Positions 1 through 10,452 of a DNA stretch of 64,000 bases are shown piece after piece. The stretch covers positions 806,001-870,000 of the forward strand of contig CATNEN010000032.1 in NCBI GenBank assembly GCA_950097015.1, written 5' to 3'. The first letter of the stretch is position 1. Every line of letters begins with the position of its first letter. The stretch comes from Macrostomum hystrix (taxonomy: Eukaryota > Platyhelminthes > Macrostomidae). A program made the translations under genes and the position numbers. A model generated the notes under the pieces. The model saw only the letters and a program-made list of their open reading frames with translations, made no database searches and was not told the origin of the DNA.

Positions 1-2290
1 GACGTTGAGCGAAAAAATATTGGAAAAGAAACAAATAGAATGAAATTCCTGAAATGCTTTCCTTTCCATAAGGACAAGCGCGCTAGTGATGGTGGCAACG
101 CAAAATTACGAGGAACTACGCACTGGGACATGACCTTGTCTGCCAATTTTGTCTGCCCTTCGAATAGGGCGTGCATAGGGTCAATGACATTCATTTCTGG
201 AAATTTGATGTATTGCAGAATTGCTGCCAATGCTCGGACGCAAAACATCGGTGATCCTCGAACCTCGGCGACCTCTGCGTGTGCCAGGTGTGACGAATGC
301 GTTCACAACTCAAAGCTCTCGCCGTCGATATGAGAAAACACGCGAACTCGACCCCTTTCTGAGACGCGAACGGACTCTCCCGCATGCAAGCACTTCGGAC
401 AACTAAACTTTCCATTGAACTGGTGAATGCAGAATATCTGCGCTAGTGCTGGCAGATCGGCAATGAAAAACGAAAAGTGGATATTGACTTCATGTCGACC
501 ATGAGTGAAACTAGTCGGGACACGCGAAAAGAGAATGGGTAGAACTTTCTCAAAGTCAGGCTTTTTGTGACACTCTATCATAGCTAGAAGGATGCAATTT
601 GTAAACTTGTCTCTCGGATGGCTTCAAGTTGAGCAGTTGTGCCTGGATTGGCCAGAAAGAAGTTTCTGAAGATTTCATGCACTTCGTCCCATCGGCACAT
701 ACGAGGAGGTGAAAATGACTATTGGAGTCGTTAGAGAGCTCTAGTTGCTCAGTCACAGCAGCCTTGCTACTTAAAAGATCACACCCAGGATTGCGACGCA
801 AAAAAACCTCATATTCGAGAATTTCAGCAAATTTTCGTGCGAAGATATCTCTTAGCTGCTCTTCTAGTAAGGGAATCACGATCCTACATCTTCTCGCATG
901 CGATTGATCGTGGCACTCGGTAGGGCAACGTGAACAGACAAAAAACTCGAATAATAGATCATCGTCTCCAAAAGAGTCCTTAATCAGTGTCTTAAGCGCA
1001 TCTATGTTTGGTGGAAAATTGATACCTTGACGCAAGACCCGAACCAACCTCAAGAGGCGATCCAACGTAGCATCATTGACCCCGGAGGTGATGGCCCACA
1101 AATACAGCAAAGCAGCGGAAGTCTCGATATTATCTACGTCCATAAAATATGCGCCATCGCTCTGAATGTCGGCTGCGTCGCCATCGCCCTGCGTGTCGGT
1201 CAGGTCGCCGTCCCTCTGAGTTTCGGCAGCGCCGCCATCGCTCTGAGTGTCGACCATGTCGCCGTCGTTCCGAGTGTCGTCACTGTCGCTCTGTGTGTTG
1301 CCATCGCTCTGTGTGTCGCCATCGCTCTGAGTGTCGAACATGTCGCCGTCGTTCTGAGTGCCGTCACTGTCGCTCTGTGTGTTGCCATCGCTCTGAGTGT
1401 CGATCATGTCGCCGTCGTTCTGAGTGCCGTCACTGTCGCTCTGTGTGTTGCCACCGCTCTGAGTGTCGATCATGTCGCCGTCGTTCTGAGTGTCGTCACT
1501 GTCGCTCTGTGTGTTGCCATCGCTCTGAGTGTCGACCATGTCGCCGTCGTTCTGAGTGCCGTCACTGTCGCTCTGTGTGTTGCCACCGCTCTGAGTGTCG
1601 ATCATGTCGCCGTCGTTCTGAGTGTCGTCACTGTCGCTCTATGTTGCCATCGCTCTGAGTGTCGACCATGTCGCCGTCGTTCTGAGTGCCGTCACTGTCG
1701 CTCTGTGTGTTGCCATCGCTCTGAGTGTCGATCATGTCGCCGTCGTTCTGAGTGCCGTCACTGTCGCTCTGTGTGTTGCCACCGCTCTGAGTGTCGATCA
1801 TGTCGCCGTCGTTCTGAGTGTCGTCACTGTCGCTCTGTGTGTTGCCATCGCTCTGAGTGTCGACCATGTCGCCGTCGTTCTGAGTGCCGTCACTGTCGCT
1901 CTGTGTGTTGCCACCGCTCTGAGTGTCGATCATGTCGCCGTCGTTCTGAGTGTCGTCACTGTCGCTCTATGTTGCCATCGCTCTGAGTGTCGACCATGTC
2001 GCCGTCGTTCTGAGTGCCGTCACTGTCGCTCTGTGTGTTGCCACCGCTCTGAGTGTCGATCATGTCGCCGTCGTTCTGAGTGTCGTCACTGTCGCTCTAT
2101 GTTGCCATCGCTCTGAGTGTCGACCATGTCGCCGTCGCTCTGGGTGTCGACCATGGTGCCGTCGCTCTGAGTGCCAAGCAAGTCGCCGTCGCTCTGAGTG
2201 TCGGCGGCATTGCCGTCACCCTGAGTGTCGGAAGGGTCGCCTGGGGCTTGCGATGGCTGCAAAGTGTCGCCGTGAGTTCCTTCATTTAAA
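1..2290 (-). pseudogene. EnSpm/CACTA-type (Transposase_21-like) transposase, broken, C-terminus outside window
   Basis: Reading leftward, the conserved order resembles the Transposase_21/TNP2 family: a Cys/His cluster (CSRCPTECHD, about 920), a CADGTKCMKSS...SFWPIQ block (700-640), an ADLPALA...FNGKFSCPKCLHAGE block (470-370) and DPMHALFEG (about 150-190). In that family the last two blocks belong to the DDE catalytic region. The coding frame changes near 605 and near 303, and again at three points inside the repeat array, so the gene as written cannot make a full protein. The 5' coding part is an acidic tandem repeat (DTQSDG/NTQSDSD). The family assignment rests on motif recognition only. 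The gene runs off the left edge and no terminal inverted repeat is visible. Confidence 0.7.
1150..2225 (-). repeat. 66-bp coding minisatellite with higher-order structure
   Basis: About thirteen tandem copies of a 66-bp unit (22 codons) plus degenerate edge copies. Read leftward they encode acidic repeats of the type DTQSDGNTQSDSD. Three units, at about 1640, 1968 and 2098, carry CTCTATGTTGCC where the others have CTCTGTGTGTTGCC, a 2-bp shortening that shifts frame. The spacing of these variants (328 bp, five units; then 130 bp, two units) shows that multi-unit blocks were duplicated after the deletion arose. Confidence 0.9.
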
Positions 2291-2349
2291 TGGAAAAGGT
2301 CGCGCAACGGATGACATGAACGCTTCCAATGGCTGAAAACGAACACGCC

Positions 2350-3240
2350 AACAATAGTAGGAAAGGAAATGAGAGAAAAGTGACGTGTGACTTACGTCGA
2401 TTGATAGACAATTCGATAAAAATGATGGAAGATTGCTGTGTTTTAAATATGAAATAAAAATTGAACACGAAGCGTTCGTGTTCGAAGAAATTCGTGACAC
2501 AATTACACTACGTACAAAAAGACAAAAGGATTCGGGCCGATATTGAGAGCGAGTAAAAACGACGAGCAGAACACATGGTAGGAATAAGTGACACGTTTTA
2601 TCTGATACAATGTAGTTCCGTTTACAAAGAAGGGAAACAGCGACAACCAGATTAAACAAAAAGACAATACCACCAGACTATAGAACAACGCTTCGTGGGA
2701 CCGCATATGGAATGCGTCCAGGATGGTACAGGTGCAAAGGTGACAATATGCCTTGAACTACGGTTCACATCAATCGCAATAAACCAACGTTTCTATTTAG
2801 TGTCCAAAAAAAGCTGTTCACGATTCGTCCACTGTGCCTTTGCGACGCCGCTTGGATTCTCTAGCCAGTTGGTTGAGGTTCGTCTTGATGTCAGACCAAG
2901 CGCGCACAAATCGGTCCGCTGATATGTTATAACACTTCCGCAGAACGCCTGTATAGTGTAGAGAGAAATTGGAGGAGAGCTAAATGACAATTGTTTGAAA
3001 GTTTGCCATTCGATGACGGAACTACTACGAGTGCATCAAATAGTCCAGTGCGCATAAAATACATCTAACACATCTATCCTGTTCCATTTTCAATGCTTGA
3101 AATTACGTGTAAACGCATATCCTAAAATCTATATAACAAAATTTGCACAGGACTACATACTTGTTGAACTTTATTATTTTTAAACCTATACTGACATTAG
3201 ACTCCAAACGATTCTTTTTAGCACACAGCTGTTTCATAAA
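2350..3240. other. No gene recognised
   Basis: Mixed-composition DNA between the transposase remains and the next gene. The short open frames show no recognisable motif and I would not annotate any. The 3' untranslated part of the leftward gene ending at 3245 probably falls here. Confidence 0.5.
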
Positions 3241-3244
3241 GTAT

Positions 3245-4957
3245 TATTTACGCTTCATTTCCACGACATCCGACTCCGGAGCGGCCTGTCTAGGTGACCT
3301 GTTGCCGCATCGCGAATCAATGACATAGCGAGTGAAATAGCTCTCGCCAAATCTGAGACGGATAAATTTCCGAACAAATGTGGCCGGATTCGGCGCGACA
3401 ATGGTAGACAGTGCGACAGTCGCACCCGTGCATGACCGAAATTCCTGTCGAATAGTAAAATATAACGCCGATTGGTTCTTAGAAACCACGGCGCCAAAAG
3501 CAATGGATAGTCTAAAAAGCAGGAAGATTTACCTCATCGTCAAACGACTTGACAACGAAACCTTCATCGATAATGCGACTTGCGCGTCGAAGCTTACTGG
3601 CAAGTCGTCGCTCCATGTTACTTATCTCCGTCTTGATCTCATCTTTGAGGAAATCCTTCAGCTCGCCGACGACGGCACGAACTATGTTGGGTTGCATTCG
3701 ACTACTCGGTGAGTGTGGAGCGGAGTCTACTCTCACGTCAGAATTTGGACTAGCACATGTGGCTGTGGCAGCCGCCGCGGATGATCCTGTGAGATTGCAG
3801 ACCCGTGACAGTGCAAATTCTACGTTGTGAAATTTCGTAATCACAATATATCGTATATAACGTATCTAACGATCGTAACGTATATAACAATGTCTAGCAT
3901 GTGGAATTTCTGGTTTGTGAAGGACACTGATTAACATTTTCTAGGTTGTGAAATTTCTAGTTTCTCTTTGAACGCGTTTTTCAACATTGTAAAATTTTCA
4001 TGCTTGTGCAGCAACCCCGCTTCTAACATATAAAGCACTTCGAATAGCTTGCTTTACCTGCGCCAGAACCCATTCGCCGTCGTTCTGCCTGAAAAGCTTG
4101 CTGTTCCGAAGCAAATGCCGCAGAAGCAGAAGTCGACTTGGTAGTAACACGCTGTCTTTTTTGAGGTGGTGAGGGGTCATCGCGAGGGCCACTGTCATCA
4201 GAATCTTCAGAATCAAAGGTGGCTTGATCAAATGGTTTAGCAGGGATATACGCAGTAAATTATACATGTTTTATTGCTTTTTTTCTTGATATACAGTATT
4301 TCGTGTACTTTCCTTCATTGAGAAAGTACTTATTTGAAGTTTTTATATAATATTTAGAAATAATGCTTGTCGCAATCATGCATTCGCTAGAATGACTGCG
4401 TTATTTGGTATCCTGTGTCTCAAATGTATCATCTAAGCTGGAGTAAAGATGCCAATCAGTGCCTATGATTTGCACGAAATAATGACCTCTCCCTATTGTA
4501 AATAGGGCTCGTGTGTTGTCAGTAATGGTCCAATATAGCAATCCCTCTTTTACCAACTCAGAGGAGCACTTAAAAGTTAAAACAAAAAGAGTGCCGTTCT
4601 TACCATCCCTAGACACTGTATCCTTGCGTTGATAGCAGTGGTTGACAGAGCCAGGTTGGTTCCCTTAAAGTGCAATGGTGATAAAAATAACATTAAGGAA
4701 AATTGCACACACAAAATAACAATTATGTGAAATGGTGACTGCATCTATTAAGTCCATTAGATATAGCATTCTTGTGCTGTTGACTTGCCTTTATCAAGCC
4801 TCTTTCCAAAGGCCTGCATGATGTCATCTGTATCATCACATTCGCTAGCAAGCTGCTCAGCAATGCTGCCAGCCCTGGTCATCAAGTTGCTATTGCCACG
4901 GCATGCAAGACGTGCAGGGAACAACTTGTGATTCATCTCAAGATGAACACGTGCACC
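3245..4957 (-). CDS. Hypothetical spliced gene, coiled-coil/NLS protein, 3' exons
   Basis: Not recognised. Three leftward exons join in phase. One, about 4240-4047, encodes an acidic then basic stretch with a nuclear-localisation-like PPQKRQR and ends at CAG|GTAAAG. The next, 3819-3531, encodes a Ser/Ala stretch and an amphipathic ELKDFLKDEIKTEIS helix and ends GAG|GTAAAT. The last, 3450-3245, begins after TTCGACAG and ends VVEMKRK-stop. The final intron is only about 80 bp. Open stretches at 4957-4785 (after TTTGTAG) and about 4640-4401 look like further exons, but I could not join them cleanly downstream. It could be a host gene or a second gene of the EnSpm-type element to its left. Codon structure across the joins is the main support. 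Confidence 0.45.
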
Positions 4958-6758
4958 CTACAAAGTTTAAAACAACTATTACTTCAGCATGTACACATAT
5001 TATTTTTTTCATTACTTCTGTTCATTGCATCCATAAGTGCATAATTAAAGCAAGACTAGAGATCCTAAGTGTATTTACTAAATCATGGCTTTTTGTGCAC
5101 CAATAACAATATATATACATACAATGGCAAAATACTGCTATTGAAATAGAGGAATAGGAGAACTTGCAAAAGTACTAAAAATATAATATAACCTAGAAAA
5201 TGTAACAATTAAAAAAAAATGTTTAGAATAATTTTTTTCGCATGCCATATATCTAAAGCATAGTATATATGACAAAACAATATAATTTACATGATTAAAA
5301 ACTGCTATAGCCAATATATATTTAAATAACCAAGTACTATAGCTACTTGTCATTTATTTCAACATAATTCTTTATGTTTCTAGAGCTTATTGACTTTGGA
5401 TAATGGTCATTTTTGCTAAAATTTGTAGTTCACTATTTTTTTAAGTGAAACTTTGTTCTTGTTCTTTGTTCAAACATAGAAAAATATAAGTGATTATATT
5501 ATAGTCAGTGTTTATATATGATTATGCAAATACTGTAATTTCATGTACATTTAGTTTCAACCTACCAAAGCTTTCTCTTTGCTTATAAAAGCTGCACAAA
5601 GTTGATGATGTTTTTTGTTCATAAAAATGACCAAATTTATGCTAAAAATTAGGCTGATAAAGCTAAGGCAAGCAAAAATATTGACTTTTCCATTTTCTAA
5701 ATATGTCCATCTTATATAGAATCACCCTTAAGGGTTTGAGTTATTCTATACCCATAATAAAGCTACCACTACCACCCTTGGATATAAACATTGCCTCACT
5801 TCTCTATAATCCTAAGCTATCACCCTTGGCCATAGACATCATTCTGAGCTTTGTGCAACATGGCCATATAAATTAAAATTGAAAAATAATTTACCTAAAA
5901 CAAATGCCAGATTGCCATATACTCAAATATAAGATCTATGTCTATTCCTAATGTGAAGTTAAAAAGAGTTACACTTTTATGTTTTTAATATACATAATAG
6001 AATACTCAATACACAGATAATTGATATAATAATACTCTAAGTAATATAAAGGGTTTATATATACATATACCTGATAGCGGCAATCTTTTACTTTGTTTCT
6101 TGTAATTATTTTTTTGTTTGAATTTGCATCAGCTTGTCATAATAACTTCAGAAAAGGCACCCAAAACTGTCAGCAACAAACAGAAACAGAAAAACATAAC
6201 CTTGTCAGTCTCAACAGTCTCAGCATAGCAATAAGCAATTAGAGTAGGTAATAGTATGAGACCCAAAACAGGATAGCACCAAAGACATTGTTTGGGTAGA
6301 GTTGGTACCATAAGTACTCCTCGAGATGACTCTTAAATAGAAAGGTTTTGCAGTTATACTGCTAGCAAGACTTCATTAGGTGGCAGAATCCATGAAGGGG
6401 TAGCTGGTCATCCAGCCATAATTAATGCAATGCAAATATGGACATATATTGAAGCAGATATTTGCAGCTTTATAGCTAACTTGTAAAGTCCATTTTCGTT
6501 GCCATCAAATGAGGATAAAGCTCGGGTTATAACTTCGTTTGTACGTTGATTTTCATTCCCTCGTACATCTGACATGTGACTTTGGCTAATTTGATGGCAG
6601 TGTAAATCGGACCTTTAAACAAATCCGACGGATATGGTAATTTTTTACTTATATAATATATATTTCAAGTGACAATTATAGCTACACGTATTATTGCAAC
6701 TTGTGCCTGTGATCACAATCTTTTTTAATATCTGATTCCCAATTACAAGGCAACTTAC
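4958..6758. other. AT-rich non-coding stretch
   Basis: Strongly AT-rich, with runs of A or T and no open frame with recognisable content. One CCATAGAC 8-mer sits at 5830-5837. The stretch probably holds introns or the 3' part of the leftward P-element-like gene and the 5' part of the gene to its left. Confidence 0.5.
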
Positions 6759-7985
6759 CTCAACGTGATCTTGTGATAGTCTTCGAGTGCACACGAACTC
6801 GTAGTGCTCGTCCTGAATCAACGCCGTGCTGAGCTGCCCCGTATTGCAGAAGTCGACAGGATCCACGCTTCTTTGAATTTCATAGTTGCCTTTAGCGACT
6901 TCCCGCTGCAAGGAAGAAATTGCCAGCTTCCGATGAAGGCTTCGACGCTGCGCAACTCTTCAATCTTCTCTGAAAGCGAACTTTGCGTGATTGGCTGCTA
7001 AATCCTTTGTCAAGAATGTGCGCCGAATTCAGCAAGTCGAATCCATCATTGACTCTCTTCACGAAATCCGCTGTCTGCAGGGCATCGATGGGCAGTTCCT
7101 GGTGATGCTCGAGTGTCTTGATTCCACTGGAAACTGAATGACTAAAGATCTGAGCGGCGAGGGAGACCTTCATTTTCTGGCCCAATTGGAGGCTGAAGTG
7201 CGCATCACTCAACCGACTCGCCAGTCTAAGTGACCGGCTGCTGTCCCTTTCGTAGAAGTCGACAAGGTCTTGCCATCTTGCTTGCTTGTCTCCGTCGAAA
7301 ATGATGTTCTTTATGAGGGCGTTGCGCGCATTTTTCAGGCAGTGCGGAACGTCAATGATGACAAATATCTTGCATTTGCGTCACATGGTAGTTTAGAAAT
7401 GGAGCCGCAGGGGTTACCTAAAAATATGAACAATTGGAGGGCTTTAATATAGCAAAATGCTCGCAAGCGCAATGCTTGAATTTATTGCTGTTTTGAAGAT
7501 TTGCAAACTTTCTCTACTGCATTTCAGCTATTGAAACCCAATATATTCTGATATCAATTTATAAAATAAAGTTTTGCTTACCAGTTTGCTGAGATAGGCC
7601 CATTGTGTCGTTTCTTGGTCGACAACCAGTGCGACAACCCGAATTCCAGCTTCATGGGCAGCGCGAAGGCACTCGTCTATCGCAGACTTGAACCGAAGCT
7701 GACCGAGGGTTCTATGAACTTGATAGTATGCAATCGGCTGCTTGCAGTTGCTCCAGATTCCACGGAGAACAGCAACAATTGCTTCGTTTATGGGTCTCTG
7801 AAGTTGCTGCTTAAGGTCATTAGCAGAATGTTTATCATAGCCGATGACTCTGTCACCATGCTGGTCGTAACGGATGCTGGCTGATAAACTCATGCCATCG
7901 AAGCAGAGGGTTGCTAGTCGCTGTGGCTCGGGGCCATCAGTAAGTTTTTCATGCAAAAGCTTGATCGTCTTTTGGCAGACACCAG
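6759..7985 (-). pseudogene. P-element/THAP9-like transposase, two exons, interrupted
   Basis: The exon at 7985-7582 encodes a P-element RNase H-like region (FDGMSLSASIRYD, then GYDKH and VVALVVDQETTQWAYLSKL). It ends at the donor CTG|GTAAGC. The next exon starts at 7368 after ATGCAAG and continues in phase with IFVIIDVPHCLKNARN, then LSDAHFSLQLGQKMKVSLAAQ and QTADFVKRVNDGFDLLNS. This matches the order of the P-element catalytic and GTP-binding insertion domains. It ends at the donor GAG|GTAAGT (6759). A frameshift near 6990 breaks the end of the second exon. The 5' side is cut by the Harbinger insertion whose CAG target duplication begins at 7983, and no upstream THAP exon is seen, so this is a relic. 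Confidence 0.72.
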
Positions 7986-8142
7986 GGACTGATTTCATGA
8001 GCAACTGGTAAATTAGCAGTTAGCAGCAGCTAAAATAACTGTGGATATTCAGCAGTCTGCTAAAAACAGGTTTCATAAAGCAACTGGTAAATATCTGCTG
8101 GTAAATATCAGTACTGCTATTCCCCCTAGCATTGAATTCGTG

Positions 8143-8150
8143 CCATAGAC
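8143..8150 (+). promoter_or_regulatory. CCATAGAC motif upstream of H1 Myb gene
   Basis: The 8-mer lies 116 bp before the ATG at 8267. A second copy at 9696-9703 lies 118 bp before the transposase ATG (9577) on the other strand. The same 8-mer precedes genes of several unrelated elements in this window. A promoter role is inference. Confidence 0.35.
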
Positions 8151-8266
8151 ATTCGCTTTGCAGCAGAAGAAGAAGCTGAGTTAGAGAAGGAGAAAGAGAA
8201 GGAGCGGGTAGTATATAAGGCTCTAGTCTCGCTAGCTTAGAAGTCAAAACTGAAAAGATTTTAACC

Positions 8267-8917
8267 ATGTCCACGGCGGAGCAAAAGCTCCTCTTTCTGT
8301 CTCTCATGAGAGACAAAAAGGCCGTTTTGTTCGGTAGTTTTGCGGATAAAGCAGAAGGCAAATCGAAAAAGCGACACGCTTGGGAGGAAATCCGAACCAC
8401 GATGGAGGCAAATGGGTTGTGCAAGCCAGTTGCATATCTGCGCGACACAGTGTGGAAAAACATTCGGATGGCAACAATGAAGAAGCGAGACGCTAGTCGT
8501 CAGACGGGCGCCGGAGGAGGGACTCTTGCCAAGGAGACAGATGTGGATCGTATGGTTCTAGAAGTCATTGGAAAGGAAAGTCCTTCGGTATGTGGGCTTG
8601 ATGTCGAAGAAAGTGTGCCCTGCATTCGACCCGATGCCGCTTCCGATGCATCTGTCCATATAAACAACTTAAACCGTACTATGCCTAGCAGCTCGGCGGA
8701 AAAGCCATCCATGGCCAGGCCTTCGATGTTGGCCCTGCTCAGCGACGAAGCAGGCGAAGCGCCATCGACACCACGTCGAAGGAAGCCGGAGAAGATGACG
8801 GAAAAAGAAGAGTTGGTTCTCGAGTTTCGCCTGAAAAGCTGCGCCTGGAAATCCGAAAACTTGAACTCGAGCAGCAAGATGATATACTATGCTAAAGCTG
8901 TTATTTTTCATAGCTAA
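8267..8917 (+). CDS. Myb/SANT-like DNA-binding protein of Harbinger H1
   Basis: The ATG at 8267 opens a trihelix/Myb-SANT-like domain (residues about 1-90) with LFLSLMRDKKAVLFGSF, KKRHAWEEI and YLRDTVWKNIR. Harbinger elements typically encode such a partner, which in studied systems binds the element ends and helps bring the transposase into the nucleus. A low-complexity linker follows, then a PSMLALL block and a basic TPRRRKPEK stretch. The sibling copies at 30492-29806 and 44372-43704 end in a leucine-rich helix (LRLRN.KL.LEI). Here that helix is out of frame: the frame shifts near 8825 and the correct helix continues in another frame to about 8890. The DNA-binding half is intact. Confidence 0.8.
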   Translation: MSTAEQKLLFLSLMRDKKAVLFGSFADKAEGKSKKRHAWEEIRTTMEANGLCKPVAYLRDTVWKNIRMATMKKRDASRQTGAGGGTLAKETDVDRMVLEVIGKESPSVCGLDVEESVPCIRPDAASDASVHINNLNRTMPSSSAEKPSMARPSMLALLSDEAGEAPSTPRRRKPEKMTEKEELVLEFRLKSCAWKSENLNSSSKMIYYAKAVIFHS

Positions 8918-8950
8918 ACCCCTATCTTTCCCACATATCATTCTTCCAAA

Positions 8951-9577
8951 CTAATATTTCCCCAACTTCAAACTTCCCCACATCTCATCTTTCCCATATT
9001 CCCCGCTGCCTAACTTCCTTATGTCCCCTTCCATCCCCTTCCTTCCGCTGACAAGTAGCACATTCAACGAGTGTTGACCTTTACGGTCCACGAATTGGTT
9101 TTCGTGAAGTCCAGGTTTCTTAATGGGAATAAGGGTCCCATCGATGAGTCCACAGACAGAAGGCATTCCTGCGATGTTAAAGAACTTCTGCACAACGTTG
9201 TTGATGTCCGGCCAAGCAACGGTATGGTGAAAAAGCTCAGAGTTGATGGCAGTCGTTACGCGGCGCACAGCTCTTGTGACAGACGACTCGGAAGGCCCGT
9301 GCGCGTCTCGAAGTACGTGGTAGAAGCCGTTACAGGCGTAGAAACGCAATGCGGTCAACGCTTGCTCCCTGGCACTCAATTGACCACTTCGAACGCTATC
9401 ATACTCCAAGGTTGGGTGAATTCGTTCGAGCAGATGCTCGAACGTAGGTGGCAACATTCTAAAGCGCTGTCTAAAATCCCAGTCGTCGACGAAGTTCACG
9501 CGCTCTCGAAATTCCCTTGGACGCGGCCCGGGTTCCTCTTCGAGCAAATTAAGGGCGTCGTATATAGGCAGCTCCAT
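8951..9577 (-). pseudogene. HARBI1-like transposase of H1, C-terminal half deleted
   Basis: The ATG at 9577 starts MELPIYDALNLL. The N-terminal helix-turn-helix region, the FYHVLRDAHGPSESSVTR block and the first catalytic Asp in CGLIDGTLIPI follow, then FVDRKGQHSLN. After LLVSG the protein runs into unrelated basic residues and stops at 8951. The second Asp (WPGSVND in sister copies) and the Glu (VERSIG) are absent, lost in an internal deletion. The DNA at 8920-9050 is pyrimidine-rich filler without coding sense. It is convergent with the Myb gene, as in the copy at 42.4-44.4 kb. Confidence 0.82.
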
Positions 9578-9872
9578 TTCTTAACCACCTAAGTAGAATG
9601 CTAAGCTTTAACCGTGGAAAATGTGGTTATTTTAGCAACGCTGGTATGCTCCTGAAACCAACCGTTACCAGCCCCCGAGAACACCCTACTTTGAGCCATA
9701 GACATAGACGTTCTAAATCAATACAAGCAGCCTCAGTTTTACCAGCTAATTCGTGAAACCACAGCATACCAGACTGCTAATAGTTAGCAGCTGCTAAAGT
9801 TCGTCATGAAACCAATCTTAAAGTAGCTGCGGTTATTTACCAGTTACCAGTTGCTCATGAAATTGGTCCCAG

Positions 9873-10452
9873 GGGCCAATTTTACGAAGCATTGATCACT
9901 GGTAATTTACCAGTGAACCAGTGGTTATTCCAAATCTGAATTTTCCAAAGCGTCGATTGAATACCAGCTGTCGGATTATAATCCTCCAATTCTTCGCCTC
10001 TTTTGGGCCTTCGTCTTCGTCTTACGTTTTCATGTACTTTTAGTCCCCTTAACACATTAGTTGCAGCTAACCTTATTTATTGTCTGTGACCTCATCCATT
10101 TGCGTTTACCACTTTTATATCTATGTACAAGACCACCTCTCCGTTACAGGTTCTCTTAGCGTGTAAGCGTGCCCTCAAGCGTGTCCATGTTCCTTTCTAT
10201 CTGCCTCACCTTTTCCTTCCACTGCCACTAAATAAACTCCATCCAAACTGCTAATTAGTTTGTTGTCCAAGCGACACCAGCTATCAACCATTGATCACCA
10301 TAGACAATTTTCGTTTTGTAAATAGCAAAATCTGATTTTACGAAGCTCTGCTTAGTCTACCACTGGTAAGAAGTCACAGATTAAATCAAGCTTAATTTTA
10401 ATCCACCCTTAACGTAGGATAAAAATCTATAGATAGTTGCTATTTCATGATC
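9873..10452. other. Harbinger-like terminal sequences left of copy H2
   Basis: Starting directly after the CAG target duplication of H1, GGGGCCAATTTTACGAAGC resembles a Harbinger end. A second end-like sequence, GATTTTACGAAGCTCTGC, lies near 10332. A CCATAGAC motif is at 10298-10305, 147 bp before the presumed transposase start. About 9950-10290 has no gene that I can see. Confidence 0.45.

Larger units (their letters stand above)
7986..9869. mobile_element. PIF/Harbinger element H1, both ends present
   Basis: The left end (GGACTGATTTCATGAGCAAC) and the complement of the right end (GGACCAATTTCATGAGCAAC) match closely. Both are flanked by CAG (7983-7985 and 9870-9872), a 3-bp target duplication. 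Inside each end a second copy of the gtttcat motif and several TAGCAG/CTGCTA repeats follow within about 120 bp. The element carries the usual Harbinger pair in convergent orientation: a Myb/SANT-like protein (+) and a DDE transposase (-). The transposase has lost its 3' half, so the element is not autonomous. Confidence 0.85.

Noticed and set aside
1027-1986. Long plus-strand open frame through the minisatellite
   Set aside because: It is a shadow of the 66-bp repeat. Only the minus-strand reading continues into recognisable transposase sequence.
1150-2225. A CRISPR array, because of the regular repeats
   Set aside because: The 66-bp units are contiguous and coding, with no unique spacers, in a eukaryotic setting.
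3510-3530. A 21-bp mini-intron (GTAAATC...TTTTAG)
   Set aside because: Removing it leads at once to a stop. A later acceptor at TTCGACAG (3451) keeps the frame open to the end, giving an ordinary intron of about 80 bp.
9071-9592. Plus-strand open frame of 173 residues opposite the H1 transposase
   Set aside because: The minus strand carries the conserved Harbinger motifs, so this frame is an antisense shadow.
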